Part shown: one piece after another, positions 46,253-56,786 of the stretch
Layout of the letters: each line of letters opens with the position of its first letter
How positions within the stretch are numbered: position 1 is the stretch's first letter
Source of the DNA: Rebecca billardiae RCC1528
Lineage: Eukaryota; Haptophyta
Reading direction: 5' to 3'
Assembly (NCBI GenBank): GCA_965240325.2
Contig: OZ251227.1
Location: forward strand, 682,001-746,000
Length of the DNA: 64,000 nt
Position numbers and translations under genes: made by a program
Notes under the pieces: model-generated
Told to the model about the DNA's origin: nothing
Database searches by the model: none
What the model saw: the letters and a program-made list of their open reading frames with translations, nothing else

Positions 46253-47107
46253 TCAGACGTTCCAATCGATGGGCTCGTGGCCAAGCTCGGCGAGAAGCGT
46301 GTTGCAGCGCGAGAAGCAGCGGCTACCGGTGAATGGCGTCGGGCCCTTGCTGTTGCTCAGCGGGCTCGGGTGTGAGCTCGTGAGGACGCGGTGCCTTCCG
46401 CGGTCAATCTGGCCGACCTTCTTCTGCGCGGGTAGGCCCCAGAGGATGCAGACGACGCCCTTGCCAGGACGCTCCAGCACCGCGCGCACGACAGCGTCCG
46501 TGAACTGCTCCCAGCCCTTCTTCTGGTGACTGTTTGCCGCGCCCTGGTCCACGGTCAGGCACGAGTTGAGCAGCAGCACGCCTTGCTGCGCCCATGGCAT
46601 CAGTGACCCGACCGAGCCGCTCGCAGTCGTGGTGCCGCGCGAGAAGGGCACAGCCGGGTCGTCGTGGAGCTCCTGGAATATGTTCCGCAACGAGGGCGGA
46701 AATTTGCACCCTGCCGTGTCCGCGATCGAGAACGCCAGCCCGTGCGCCTGCCGGGGGCCGTGGTATGGATCCTGTCCGAGGACGATCACCTTCACGTCTG
46801 CGAGCGGGCACGCATCGAGAGCGCCGAAAACCTGCTCGGGCGGCGGGAAGACGGGGCCCGCGCGGCGGCGGGCCCCAACGAAGTCGACGAGCGCACGAAA
46901 GTAGGGCTTCTTCGCCTCGCCCCGCAGCGCCTTGTCCCAGTCTGCGTGCGCGAGCTCGAGGAAGGCCTCAAATTTGTCCAGATCGTCTGATCGGCTTGCT
47001 TTGGCAGGGCGGGCGCCCGTCTCTTCGCGTGGCGGCGCGCCATCGTTGGCGTTGAGCTCGGCCTCGGGCTTGCGCTTCAGGAACGCCGTCATCTTCGCCT
47101 GTGCCAT
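46253..47107 (-). CDS. UNG: Uracil-DNA glycosylase
   Basis: 284 residues. It removes uracil from DNA to start base excision repair. Family 1 motifs: VIVLGQDPYHGPRQAHGLAF (about residues 115-134) with the catalytic Asp and the water-activating loop, GVLLLNSCLTVDQGAANSH (about 177-195), and VLTSSHPSPLS (about 246-256) with the catalytic His. The N-terminus MAQAKMTAFLKRKP carries QAKMTAFL, a degenerate PCNA-binding box, followed by basic residues. This resembles the replication-linked nuclear form and supports the start at 47107 rather than the longer open frame. The stop is at 46253. Nuclear location is inferred from the N-terminus. Confidence 0.93.
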   Translation of the reverse strand: MAQAKMTAFLKRKPEAELNANDGAPPREETGARPAKASRSDDLDKFEAFLELAHADWDKALRGEAKKPYFRALVDFVGARRRAGPVFPPPEQVFGALDACPLADVKVIVLGQDPYHGPRQAHGLAFSIADTAGCKFPPSLRNIFQELHDDPAVPFSRGTTTASGSVGSLMPWAQQGVLLLNSCLTVDQGAANSHQKKGWEQFTDAVVRAVLERPGKGVVCILWGLPAQKKVGQIDRGRHRVLTSSHPSPLSNSKGPTPFTGSRCFSRCNTLLAELGHEPIDWNV

Positions 47108-47638
47108 CTTCCGGGCACCACTGCGTCCGAGGAGGCGAGGACGAGCGCGCAACCGGGACCGCGGGAGGTCCGCCGTTGGGCAGCCTTGTGCGCCGACACT
47201 CGTGAAGTCCGGCCGGGGCCGGCTGCACACGTGCGTCCGCCCCGGCCGGGTCGCCTCGCCCGCGATGCCGGCCGCTCCGCCGCTGCGGCGGGCCCTGCAC
47301 GGCGTGGGAGTTGTAGAGTGCACGGCTCGGCTGTGCGGCCGCTGGCGCGCACGCCGAACGAGCTGGCGTGGTGCCGCGACTTTTCGATGGCATCGCGCGC
47401 CGCAGCGCTCCGCACGCCTAGCCCGGCTTCGCCTTTGACTCGCGCCTCCGGTCAGCCGTCTGATGCCCGCAATTGCGCCTGAACCGCCGGGCTGAACCCA
47501 GCTAGCTTACTGTACCTAGTTGGTAGTACCTGAAACCACAACCTGCCACAACCTAGTGGCGCACCTCTCAGCTGAGCGTGCACGTGCCTTGTGCGACGTG
47601 CGAGTGCCGCAGTGCGTTTGCGTCCGGCAACCGTACGG

Positions 47639-47714
47639 CTTCATGGGCGGTGACAGTTGGCGGGCGTCAATCTCGCCTGCCTGCGCTGTGTGCGTCTCTT
47701 ATTCTGAGTAAACT
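47639..47714 (+). repeat. Dispersed repeat family 1, copy C, interrupted at its 3' end
   Basis: Full-length 5' part (CTTCATGGGCGGTGACAGTT) and core with a few changes. The copy breaks inside AAACTG where the foldback element begins; the rest of the motif (AAACTG) reappears at 48769-48774. Confidence 0.8.
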
Positions 47715-48768
47715 GAGGCCGCTCGAGCGACTTCGTGTCTGGCGAGGCAGATCGCGCCAGTGCGTGGCGAGGCAGACGCTCGCCTGCCTCGCCGCTTGGC
47801 GAGGCAGCTAAGCTAGTAAAGCCGCGGCCGAACTTTACGAAAGCCAAATGTCTGCCGGTGCGCCGCCCGTCTTTTGCGCACGGTGACAAGGGCGCGCGAG
47901 GGCGCTTCCTCACGATCCCGAAGAGCGCTGCGCGCGGCGTCGCGTTGGCGGCGGCAGCGGCGCTGGGGTGTATCTTGCCCATTCTGCGTGGCGGCGCGCT
48001 TTCATGACGCCTCGGCCGCCGCCACGCCATGCGCGACCGGGCGTGTCGCCTTCTTGACGGGCAGTGCACACGCCCTTGCAAGCGCACAGCCGTGAAGAGC
48101 CGAGAGCGTCCGTCGCGAGCACGCCGCCCACGCGGGATGCGTTGCCAGGGCTATTCGTATGACACTGGGTGCTCGCGCTCTGGCATGTGCGAGCCAGGAT
48201 GACCATGGGTAGCAGCTATGATGAGCACTGCTAACCTGCATTTCAGCCGATGACATCCTCTCGTTCAGCGATCTTGACTGCTCTGAACGCATGGCGAACT
48301 CGGCGAAGCGCATGCGCAAGGTGGCTTCGGTGACAGCATAACGCATCCCGCGTGGGCGGCGTGCTCGCGACGGACGCTCTCGGCTCTTCACGGCTGTGCG
48401 CTTGCAAGGGCGTGTGCACTGCCCGTCAAGAAGGCGACACGCCCGGTCGCGCATGGCGTGGCGGCGGCCGAGGCGTCATGAAAGCGCGCCGCCACGCAGA
48501 ATGGGCAAGATACACCCCAGCGCCGCTGCCGCCGCCAACGCGACGCCGCGCGCAGCGCTCTTCGGGATCGTGAGGAAGCGCCCTCGCGCGCCCTTGTCAC
48601 CGTGCGCAAAAGACGGGCGGCGCACCGGCAGACATTTGGCTTTCGTAAAGTTCGGCCGCGGCTTTACTAGCTTAGCTGCCTCGCCAAGCGGCGAGGCAGG
48701 CGAGCGTCTGCCTCGCCACGCACTGGCGCGATCTGCCTCGCCAGACACGAAGTCGCTCGAGCGGCCTC
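47715..48768. mobile_element. Foldback DNA element with 429-bp inverted arms and 5-bp target duplication
   Basis: The arms at 47715-48143 and 48340-48768 appear to be exact reverse complements. They are separated by a 196-bp unique centre. The ends read GAGGCCGCTCGAGCGACTTC. The element is flanked on both sides by AAACT (47710-47714 and 48769-48773), as expected of a 5-bp target duplication. Each end carries clustered GGCGAGGCAG motifs (left: 47741, 47766 and 47798, with an inverted copy at 47784), like subterminal transposase-binding sites. No transposase-like frame is present; open frames in the arms are mirror copies without recognisable similarity. It is therefore a non-autonomous foldback or MITE-type element, and the apparent arm identity suggests a young insertion. 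Confidence 0.82.
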
Positions 48769-49298
48769 AAACTGTGACACGTGCTCGGCACCGGCCTGAT
48801 CCCGGCCCGTCCGGGATCATTCTCCGTCAGTAGGGATCCGATCAGAGGACGCAGATCTGACCGGCGCAGCTGTCAAAGGTGTGATGGAGGGTAGCTGGGA
48901 GCTCAGATCAGATCAGCTGCGAGCGCAGCGAGCAGCATAAAGGTGTGTGGCGACGACGATATATATCTGTTGCACTCTGAGCCTGACGCTTGTCCGATGC
49001 TGCCACGTCGTTAAATATATATATACAATTTGTCGCGATTCATGCACGGGCTCGGCACCGAGGGCGAGGTTCACGGCGCGGACGCGGGTTACGTCCGCCC
49101 GCTACGTCGGACCCGTCGGTCGTCACTGGTCAGGCTGAGCTATATAGATCTGCTGACACGTTGCTGATTCTCACTGTCTCACTCATGCCAGTCAGTCTAG
49201 CTTGACTGCCAGTCAGCCAGTGGGCAGAGTGGCACCGGTGCCGAGCAGTGTCAATGTGATCCAGTGATGACTACTGTTACGGACTAACGGAGTACGGT

Positions 49299-50554
49299 CT
49301 ACTTCTTCTTCGCAGCTAGCTTCTCCTGGTACTTCGCGACCAGTTCCTCCTGCTTATCCCTCGACGTGGCCATATGCCTGTAGTACTCCATGGAGAACTC
49401 GCCCTTGCCCTGCGTGACACTGCGCAGGTCGGTGCTGTACCCAAACATGTCATCGAGGGGCACGTGTGCCTCGACGACCACGTTCCCGCCCTCGTGCGTC
49501 TCCACGTTGGCCACGTTGCCCTTGCGCTGGTTGAGCTGACCGACGATCGTGCCCTGCGCGCGCGCCCCGCGCGCGTCGCGCGCCGCGGAAGTCGAGCCGG
49601 CGTCAGGCGTGCAGGGGGATGCGGGCGGGAGTGGCCGCGCTCGCGCCGCCTCCCAGCCGTGCGGGCGCGCAGTGCGTGCGCCCCGCGCGCGCATGCGCAC
49701 ACCTGGTACTCCGCCGGCGCCTGCACCTCGACGGTCATAACCGGCTCAAGCAGGGTCGGCTTGCCGCTGTTGAACGCCGCCCTAAACGCCCCCTGCGCCG
49801 CCGAGCGGAACGCCATCTCGTTCGAGTCGACCGAGTGCGCGGCGCCGTCCTGCAGCACGACGCGCACGCCTGTCACCGGGTGGCCGGTGAGCGCGCCCTT
49901 CGTCAGCGCCTCCCTGAATCCCTTCTCGATCGCCGGCACGAACTCGGGCGGGATGTTGTTGCCCATCAGCTGGCTTTCGAACTCGTACGCCGACTTGGCG
50001 TCCTCCTCGAGCGGCTCGAGGTACCCCATCACGCGGCCGTACTGCCCCGAGCCGCCCGACTGCTTCTTGTGCGTGTAGTCGTACTCGGTGCGGCTGCGGA
50101 TCGTCTCTCTGAACGCGACGGCTGGCTGGCCCACCTCGCAGTCTACGCCGTACTCGCGCTTCATGCGCTCGACGTAGATCTGCAGGTGGAGCTCGCCCAT
50201 GCCCGAGATCACCGTCTCGCTCGTCTCCTCGTCCGTCGCCACGCGGAACGTCGGGTCCTCCTTGACGAAGCGCGCGGGCGCCTTTGAGAAGTTGGCGCTC
50301 GCCTCGCGGCTCTTCGTCTTGAGCGCAAACGAGATCACCGGGTCCGGCACGTACATCGACGTGAGCGAGAGGCGGACGGAGCCGTCGGTGAAGGTGGTGC
50401 CCGAGCGGCAGTCCACGCCGAACATCGCGACGATGTCGCCCGCGCGCCCCTCCTCCACCTCCTCCATCTCGTTGGCGTGCATCTGCACGAGGCGCGGCAC
50501 CTTGATCTTCTTGCCCTCGGCGACGTTGAGGATAGTGTCGCCGCGCCGGAGCCG

Positions 50555-50590
<36 letters not shown>

Positions 50591-51732
50591 CTTGCCCTCC
50601 TCGAGCTTGAAGGCGAGGCCGCACAGCGGCTTGTCGTCCTTGCACAGCAGCTCCACCTCCTTCTCCTCGTCCGCCGCGTCGAGCGCCACGTTGCGCACCT
50701 CGGTGGGGTTGGGCAGGTAGGAGACGACGCCGTCGAGCAGGCTGTGCACGCCCTTGTTCTTGTACGCCGACCCCATCATCACCGGCACGAACTTGAGGCC
50801 GATGGTGGCGCGGCGCACGGCGGCGCGGAGCGCGGGCGCGTCGATATCCTCGCCGAGCAGGTACAGCTCGGCCAGCTCGTCGTCCACGTCCGCCACGCGC
50901 TCGACCAGCTCCGCGCGCCGCGCCTCGCACTCGTCCGCCATGGCCGCCGGCACCGGCTCGCGCCGCACCGACTCGCCGTGGTCGCCGTCAAAGATGATCG
51001 CCTCGCGCTCGATGATGTCGACGACGCCGGTGTGCTCCGACTCGAGCCCGATGGGCAGCTGCAGCGCCGCCGCGTTGTACCGCAGCTTCTCGCGCAGCTG
51101 CCCGATCACGCCGAACGGGTTGGCGCCTTGCCGGTCGCACTTGTTGATGAACGCGATGCGCGGCACGTCGTACCGCGCCATCTGGCGCGAGACGGTGATC
51201 GACTGCGACTGCACGCCGGAGACGGAGCAGAGGACGAGGACGGCGCCATCGAGCACGCGCAGCGCGCGCTCCACCTCGATGGTGAAGTCCACGTGGCCGG
51301 GCGTGTCGATGATGTTGATCGCGTGGTCGTCCCATGAGCAGTGCGTCGCCGCCGACTGGATCGTGATCCCCTTCTCGCGCTCGAGCTCCATAAAGTCCAT
51401 CTTGGCGCCCACGCCGTCCTTCCCACGGACCTCGTGGATCGCACCGATCCGGCCCGTGTAGTACAGGATGCGCTCGGTCAGCGTCGTCTTGCCCGAGTCG
51501 ATGTGCGCCGAGATGCCTGCGCGCCGGAGGCGACCGCGCGCCGCGCCGCCACGTGCGCGCGTGAGACAGAGGAGCATGGCGCGGCGCGCGGCGAGACGCC
51601 CGCCAACGCACCGATGTTGCGCATGCGCGCCACATCGTACGCGCCGCCCGCCGAAAGGCGCCGTGCGAGCGCGGGCGCACTGAGCCCGCGTATCAGCGAG
51701 CGCACGCCGGCCACCATGCTGCGCGTGATCAC
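49299..51732 (-). CDS. GFM1: Mitochondrial elongation factor G, three exons
   Basis: Inferred exons 51732-51612, 51516-49703 and 49553-49299 give 729 residues. It is a translational GTPase that moves tRNA and mRNA on the mitochondrial ribosome. An arginine-rich, acid-poor leader ([20 protein letters not shown]) is a typical mitochondrial presequence. The first intron falls inside the P-loop and its removal restores [15 protein letters not shown]. Switch and base motifs follow ([21 protein letters not shown]). EF-G domains II-V run to the end, including [20 protein letters not shown] and [16 protein letters not shown]. The last intron joins this to [14 protein letters not shown]. The C-terminus is Lys-rich (KLAAKKK). 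Length and domain order match GFM1. Donors are GTGCGT and GTGTGC. Confidence 0.92.
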
Positions 51733-52426
51733 GTGGATGGATGCTCACGACCGCGGTTCGTGACTGGAAGTCGCGGCACCCCTCCAGAAGCTTCCGGACG
51801 GAGATGACCAACGTCCAGCCCGAGCGGGCACACAAAGGAGTTCTTATGAGCGTGGAACTTGACCCCGCATTTCCCGGCGAAGTGCCCCATCTCGGCGGGG
51901 CTGGCACGCTCGGCACACGCTCCTGAGCGCTCGCTTCGCGGTGTGGCAGGCCTTGGGTAGACCAGGCAGACATGTCGTGACCGCATTACCGGGCCATGCG
52001 CGGAGCACATCCGCGCTACGTGGCCTGCGCGCTGGACGGCTGAGAGTCAATGCCGACCCACCGCATTCCACTGCCCCGCATGCCCCCCGAGTCGCCTTCA
52101 GAGGGCGTCGACAAGCGCAGAGCGGGCGCGCAGGAGTTCGACCAACTCGTGTACCTTCTTGCAAGCACCAGCGGCGATGTCGCAACCCGAACCTTGACCA
52201 GCCGTGGAACTTGAGCGGCAGCAAAACACAGCATGGCCCAGGATCAAGTTACTGTAGCAGCGTGCGAGGAGGAGGCGCGGTGCGCGTCCGCAGCTGGCGA
52301 GAGGCGTCCGGAACGTGCCGTTCTCGGCCACGCCCGAGCGCTTCCCGCCGCCGCGGGCCCCGTGTACGCCCGTCGTCGCCCTCGCCGCGTGGGCGCCAAA
52401 CCGGGCTCAAGTTCCAACGAGTGCTC

Positions 52427-52630
52427 CATACAGTACTCATTCTATGATTTAACGACACAGGTCTCAGGACGGCGCCGCAGGTCTCCTGATCCGTCGTCGG
52501 AGTGCCCGATCGTCGACAAGAAGTCGGCGCTGGTGGCAGAGCATAGCCTGTAAACCGCGATCGAATGGCTTGAGCGCGGCCTTGAGCTGCTGGAGCGCGA
52601 TCCACCTGCGCTGCGCGGCTCGCATGCCAC
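52427..52630 (-). repeat. Dispersed repeat family 2, copy B
   Basis: Reverse-orientation copy: the minus strand reads GAGCCGCGCAGCGCAGGTGG, then GATCGGGCACTCCGACGACG, and ends AAATCATAGAATGAG. It is about as long as copy C, with scattered substitutions. Confidence 0.8.
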
Positions 52631-52633
52631 TGC

Positions 52634-52718
52634 GGCGTCAATCTCGCCTCTCGGCATCTCGCCTGCCTGAGCTGTGTGCGTCTCTTAACTTATTTCTTCT
52701 ATTATAATAAGTAAACTG
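52634..52718 (+). repeat. Dispersed repeat family 1, copy D
   Basis: Carries a partial duplication of its 5' part (ATCTCGCC twice) and an AT-rich insertion (ACTTATTTCTTCTATTATAA) before the ending AAGTAAACTG. Confidence 0.75.
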
Positions 52719-52852
52719 TAGTTAGTTACACGGACACTGCAACCCTCAGCTGGGAGAACTACTCCCACCGCCACTGGCCATAACAGCTATCCGCAAATCA
52801 GTAATCAGTCACTCTAAGTCATCATCAGTCGTCACGCGTAACGGTATCTGTA

Positions 52853-54703
52853 CTAAACGTACCTGCCCAGATACTCGTGTCCGGCGAGCGGCAGCCGGAT
52901 GGGCTCGCCCGTCCGGATGGACTCCGCGATTTTCGCGTCGAGCTCAACAACGAGCCGTGCCAAGCTGTCCGCATCATCCTCGTCCTCGGCATCAGGCTCA
53001 GGCCTCGTCTCCAAGAGGCCCATCGCGAGCGGCTTGCCCCAGGTGACCTCCGTGCGGGTCTGCTGCTTGCTAAGAGGGAGCCCGTACACACTGACGTGCG
53101 CTCCAACATCCACGGCGCACACCAGGTCGATCGAGTGCTGCTCCGCACCTCCGCTCGCGAGGACGCGCCGGCGCGTCGCGAACTGGTTCTCGAGACTTTG
53201 CCGGAACGCGTCGCTCTCGTCGCTCTCGCGATCACGCGACGACGGCCGTGTGCCGTAGCGCTCCCACGCGTTGACGACCGCGTCGGCGCCGTCGCGGTCC
53301 TCGCAGAAGACCTGCCACTCGGGCTGCGCCGCCGTCAGCCGCATGTACAGCACGGCGCGGCTCAGGGCGATGCGCGAGCGCACGATCTTGGCCAGGAGCG
53401 CGCACACGTTCTGGTAGTTCTGCAGCCACTTCGCCAAAGGCTTGTGGACGACATCCCGCTTCGCCGGAGTGACGCCGCCCTGCTCGCGCATCGATCTGCA
53501 GATCGGCTTGTGCGCCTTCCAGTGCGCCCGCTGACACTCCTGGCTGCAGTATCGAGCGTAATTGCACCCCGCGCAGACACGCAGGCCCGCGCCCCCGCAG
53601 TGCACGCACGCCACCGGTTGCGAGGCAGCGCGGGCGGCCGCCGGCGCGCCCCCCGCCGGCGTCGGCCCCGTCTCGCCGAGTGCCGCGAGGACGTGCCGCA
53701 CGCCCGTCAGCTTGGACGCGCTGTCCACAGACAGCCGCTCGCGCACGTGTGCGCTCTCGAGGTGTGCGAGCACGGCGGCGCGAGAGCTGCCCACGAAGGC
53801 GTACTTGCCCAAGGAGCGCGTATCACGCAGAAGGAGGTCGAGCAGCACGTCGTCGATCAGGGCGTCCGCCTCGCGCCACGCCTCCGCGCGCCACGCCGCT
53901 GAGTACCCGCGGCTGGCCTCGTGCAGAGACGCGTCCGTGCGCGGCGTGGCCACGTACTCGGCGATCGCTGCGAACGCTCCCCCGCGCATCACGCCGGTCA
54001 AGTCCTGCCTCATGAGGAGCCCAGCGAGCAGGCACAACGCACGATGATGCGAGGTGCCGCAGGGGTCCGGCAAGCCTTGTGGCGCGCCTGGCCCGGGAAG
54101 AGCGAGCAATGGCGCGCGCAGCGCCCACGTGGCGGCACGTGCCAGCTGGGTGTGGAACTCCGCCGGCACAGACTCGGGCTCCGTGGAGAGCGCGGCAAGG
54201 GTTGCGTGCAGCAGCGCGTACCAGCCGGCTGGGTAGTTCTCCATCAGCGCGTCCTTCGTCAGCGCGTCGCACAGCGGGTCCATCACGCTTGCATCGAAGA
54301 AGAGTTGCCGGCCGCTGGCCGACGCCGCAAGGCTGGTGAGCACACCGTGTGGCAGGGGACTGGCAGCGTACCTGTTCCCCGGGTCGCCGCATGGCAGTGC
54401 CTGGGCGTCCATGATGGCAAGCCGAATGGCACGCCGAAGGGCCTCACGCCGTGCGTGTGCGATGGTCGCGTCATCCACATCTAGCGCACTTGCCAGCGTC
54501 CCGATCGCAAACAGCTTGCTGGTCGGCACGCGCTTTGCGTTGGGAAGCACCGCGTACGAGCCGTCCGCCGGGTTGTTCACGCCCACCAATAGCACGTCCG
54601 CACGGCCGTCGGCACCCGCCCCATCGGCAAAGGCGTACCGGCCATTCAGCTCGCGCCCGGCAGCACTCGTCAGGTCCAGCACGACCACAGGTCGCGACGC
54701 CAT
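52853..54703 (-). CDS. MYND zinc-finger protein
   Basis: 616 residues in one exon. A full MYND finger lies at about residues 365-405: CVHCGG, RVCAGC, RYCSQECQRAHW, HKPIC, with all eight zinc ligands. Such fingers bind short proline-containing peptides. The first 360 residues look helical and may be a repeat scaffold, but I recognise no named domain. The C-terminal 200 residues contain an acidic patch (EPDAEDEDDADSL) and no SET domain, so this is not an obvious SMYD methyltransferase. The start at 54703 is the first Met of a frame with strong composition support. It is in tandem with UVSSA on the same strand. Confidence 0.75.
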   Translation of the reverse strand: MASRPVVVLDLTSAAGRELNGRYAFADGAGADGRADVLLVGVNNPADGSYAVLPNAKRVPTSKLFAIGTLASALDVDDATIAHARREALRRAIRLAIMDAQALPCGDPGNRYAASPLPHGVLTSLAASASGRQLFFDASVMDPLCDALTKDALMENYPAGWYALLHATLAALSTEPESVPAEFHTQLARAATWALRAPLLALPGPGAPQGLPDPCGTSHHRALCLLAGLLMRQDLTGVMRGGAFAAIAEYVATPRTDASLHEASRGYSAAWRAEAWREADALIDDVLLDLLLRDTRSLGKYAFVGSSRAAVLAHLESAHVRERLSVDSASKLTGVRHVLAALGETGPTPAGGAPAAARAASQPVACVHCGGAGLRVCAGCNYARYCSQECQRAHWKAHKPICRSMREQGGVTPAKRDVVHKPLAKWLQNYQNVCALLAKIVRSRIALSRAVLYMRLTAAQPEWQVFCEDRDGADAVVNAWERYGTRPSSRDRESDESDAFRQSLENQFATRRRVLASGGAEQHSIDLVCAVDVGAHVSVYGLPLSKQQTRTEVTWGKPLAMGLLETRPEPDAEDEDDADSLARLVVELDAKIAESIRTGEPIRLPLAGHEYLGRYV

Positions 54704-54959
54704 GCCGAATGGATAGATGAGGACGTGACGAGTCCGGAGCGATCCGGACGACTGAGTCTCAGTGCGTTGAGTTATGATAGGTCTACGCGGGTCGGCACCT
54801 CGGCGGATGGCTCGTCAGTACTCAGCAGTCAGCTCATGCGCGACTCACTATTAGCTACTGTACTAACTACTAGTAGGACGCCGCGGCACGTGACACTCGC
54901 AGCTCAGCGGCTCCATCCATCGCCGTCGTCGCAGCGCGGCAGCGGCAGCTGCGGGCTGA

Positions 54960-56786
54960 TTAGCCACGCCAGGCGACGACAATATCGTTGGCAAAGCGCT
55001 GACGATAGCTGCGGTCGCGCTCCTCCTCTTGACGCCGCTGCAGCCGTTGCGCACCGCGCTGCGCCCTCGCCACTTTGCCCGCGAGGCGCTCGCGCGCGCT
55101 TGGAGCTGATTTCACGCGCTCGAGCTTGCCCGCGCTCGACGCCGGTGTGGGCGCAGCGTGCGCACGCCGGTCGGTGACCGCCGCGGCGCCTGGCTGCGCG
55201 TGCAGCGATGCACGCGCGTCCCCAGCGAGCAGCCCGCCCGCGGCGCTGGCGGAGACAGCCGCGCCGCACGCGGCATCGCGGCCAGTGTGCGCGCCGCAGG
55301 CATACTCACCGCCTGGTAAAGGCGGCGCCGGCAGGAGCGGCACGTCCATGCGGCCGTGGAACGGGCAATAGCCCTCCGCGTTGCGCACGGCGCACGCGCC
55401 GCCGTCCCGGCGCGGCAGGCCACACAGCCGCAGCCCGTCGCCCGCCGCATCTCTGTCGGTAAGGGCCACGCCGTGCGCGCGCGCGACGGGGATGGCGTCG
55501 TCCAGCTCGTCGGCTGCGTGGGCATGCACGAGCATGGGCGCCTCAAACTCGTCGTCCGCCTCGCTCGCTCCGCCGTCATCCGCGCTCACCGCCGAGCCGT
55601 CGCGCGCCGAAGGCGCGTCGGGCGCGGGCTCGCCGACTTGCAGCTGTGCGCACCGATCCATTGCGGCGCGCATGCCGTCGCACAGCTCGCCCGCGCGCGC
55701 GAGCAGCGCGGCTCGGCTCGAGCGCATCGCCTCATCGCCGTCGAGCTCGACGCGCGAGAGCGTGGCCAGCCAGCGCTGCACCGTCGGCATGAAGCGTCCG
55801 CGCAGCTCCTTGAGGTAGCCCTCGAGGCTCTCCGCCACCGCGGAGTTCTCGCGGCGCGCGTGCGCGACCGGCGCGCGCAGCGCGCCCAGCTCGACGGAGA
55901 TGGTGTGCGCGGCGTTGGTGATGCCCACGGCGCGGAGCACGCCGCTCGCGCGCCGGGCGGCGGCGGTGGCGCCGTCGTCGTCGCTCTCCTCGTACTCCTC
56001 GTCGGCGCTGCCCGCCTCGTCGAACGCGTCCTCCTCGGCGCTGCTCGCGGAAGCATCGCACGCGTCGGCGCCCGCTGCGGGTGCGGCCGCGCGCGCGCCA
56101 GCGGCGTTGTCGGCGGTGCCGCCGGCACCGTCGGGGCCTCCGAGCAGCGGCACGAGAATACTGAAGCACTCGCCCATCGCCGTGAGGAGATGCCGGATCT
56201 GCGGCTCGACCTCGTCCACCTCCGCCGGGAGCGCGGCAAAGCGCGCGCGCAGCAGCCGCGCCGTGCCCTCTCGGCGCGCAGCCTCGCGCACCGCGGGCTC
56301 GTCGTCCGCGCCGGCCGTGGCCGGCTCGGGGCCACGCAGGGCATTGAGATACCGCTCGCCAAGCGCCACCTGCCGAAGCCGGCTGCCGTGCGACTCGGCC
56401 CAGCTGGAAACCAGCTCGCGCGTGCGCGTGCTGAGCGCCTCCGCCCACTTTGGCGGCTTGGGCGGCCGCTTGAACGTCACGGTCGCCTCGAGGAAGGCGG
56501 GGAAGGCGTCGGCGAGGCGCGCGCGGAAGTGAGCAGAGCGTGCCCACAGCGCCGCGCACAGCTCGACCGCGAGCAGCCGAGCCTGCGCGTGCGCCCCGTG
56601 CAGCTCGTCCCACGCGCACTGATACACCTCGTCCACGTGCGACTCTGACACACGCGCGTGCGCCTTGACTTTGGCGAGCAGCGCGGGGTCGAGCGCATCG
56701 GCGGGATTGGCAGGCACGGTCCGCACCAGCTGGTGCACCACCCGCGCGATCCCCGTGCGGTGCTTCGCCGCGGCCTTTGGCGGCAT
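54960..56786 (-). CDS. UVSSA: UV-stimulated scaffold protein A (transcription-coupled repair)
   Basis: 608 residues from MPPKAAAKHRTG at 56786. UVSSA bridges stalled RNA polymerase II, CSA/CSB and TFIIH in transcription-coupled nucleotide excision repair. The N-terminal helical VHS-like domain (about residues 10-170) includes VDEVYQCAWDELHGAHAQAR and RELVSSWAESHGSRLRQVAL, both in family position. A low-complexity acidic middle (about 235-290) may hold the TFIIH-binding part. The diagnostic DUF2043 zinc finger is at about 453-480: CGLPRRDGGACAVRNAEGY, then CPFHGRM. The tail is basic with a coiled segment (AQRGAQRLQRRQEEERDRSY). An in-frame Met at 56861 would add 25 residues of poor composition, so I prefer 56786. 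Confidence 0.85.
   Translation of the reverse strand: MPPKAAAKHRTGIARVVHQLVRTVPANPADALDPALLAKVKAHARVSESHVDEVYQCAWDELHGAHAQARLLAVELCAALWARSAHFRARLADAFPAFLEATVTFKRPPKPPKWAEALSTRTRELVSSWAESHGSRLRQVALGERYLNALRGPEPATAGADDEPAVREAARREGTARLLRARFAALPAEVDEVEPQIRHLLTAMGECFSILVPLLGGPDGAGGTADNAAGARAAAPAAGADACDASASSAEEDAFDEAGSADEEYEESDDDGATAAARRASGVLRAVGITNAAHTISVELGALRAPVAHARRENSAVAESLEGYLKELRGRFMPTVQRWLATLSRVELDGDEAMRSSRAALLARAGELCDGMRAAMDRCAQLQVGEPAPDAPSARDGSAVSADDGGASEADDEFEAPMLVHAHAADELDDAIPVARAHGVALTDRDAAGDGLRLCGLPRRDGGACAVRNAEGYCPFHGRMDVPLLPAPPLPGGEYACGAHTGRDAACGAAVSASAAGGLLAGDARASLHAQPGAAAVTDRRAHAAPTPASSAGKLERVKSAPSARERLAGKVARAQRGAQRLQRRQEEERDRSYRQRFANDIVVAWRG

Larger units (their letters stand above)
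47108..49298. other. Intergenic region with a nested foldback element
   Basis: No host gene seen. It holds family 1 repeat copy C (47639-47714), directly abutted by a foldback element (47715-48768). AT-rich spacer with a short TA run (near 49013-49024) leads to the mitochondrial EF-G gene. Confidence 0.55.
51733..52852. other. Intergenic region with two repeat copies head to head
   Basis: Holds family 2 in reverse (52427-52630) directly followed by family 1 copy D (52634-52718), then AT-rich DNA. A minus-strand frame near 51810-51890 includes [15 protein letters not shown], but its flanks give no family. Confidence 0.5.

Noticed and set aside
51729-52010. Minus-strand peptide with [10 protein letters not shown], zinc-finger-like
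   Set aside because: One chance-looking cluster, no family pattern, and it overlaps the upstream region of EF-G.
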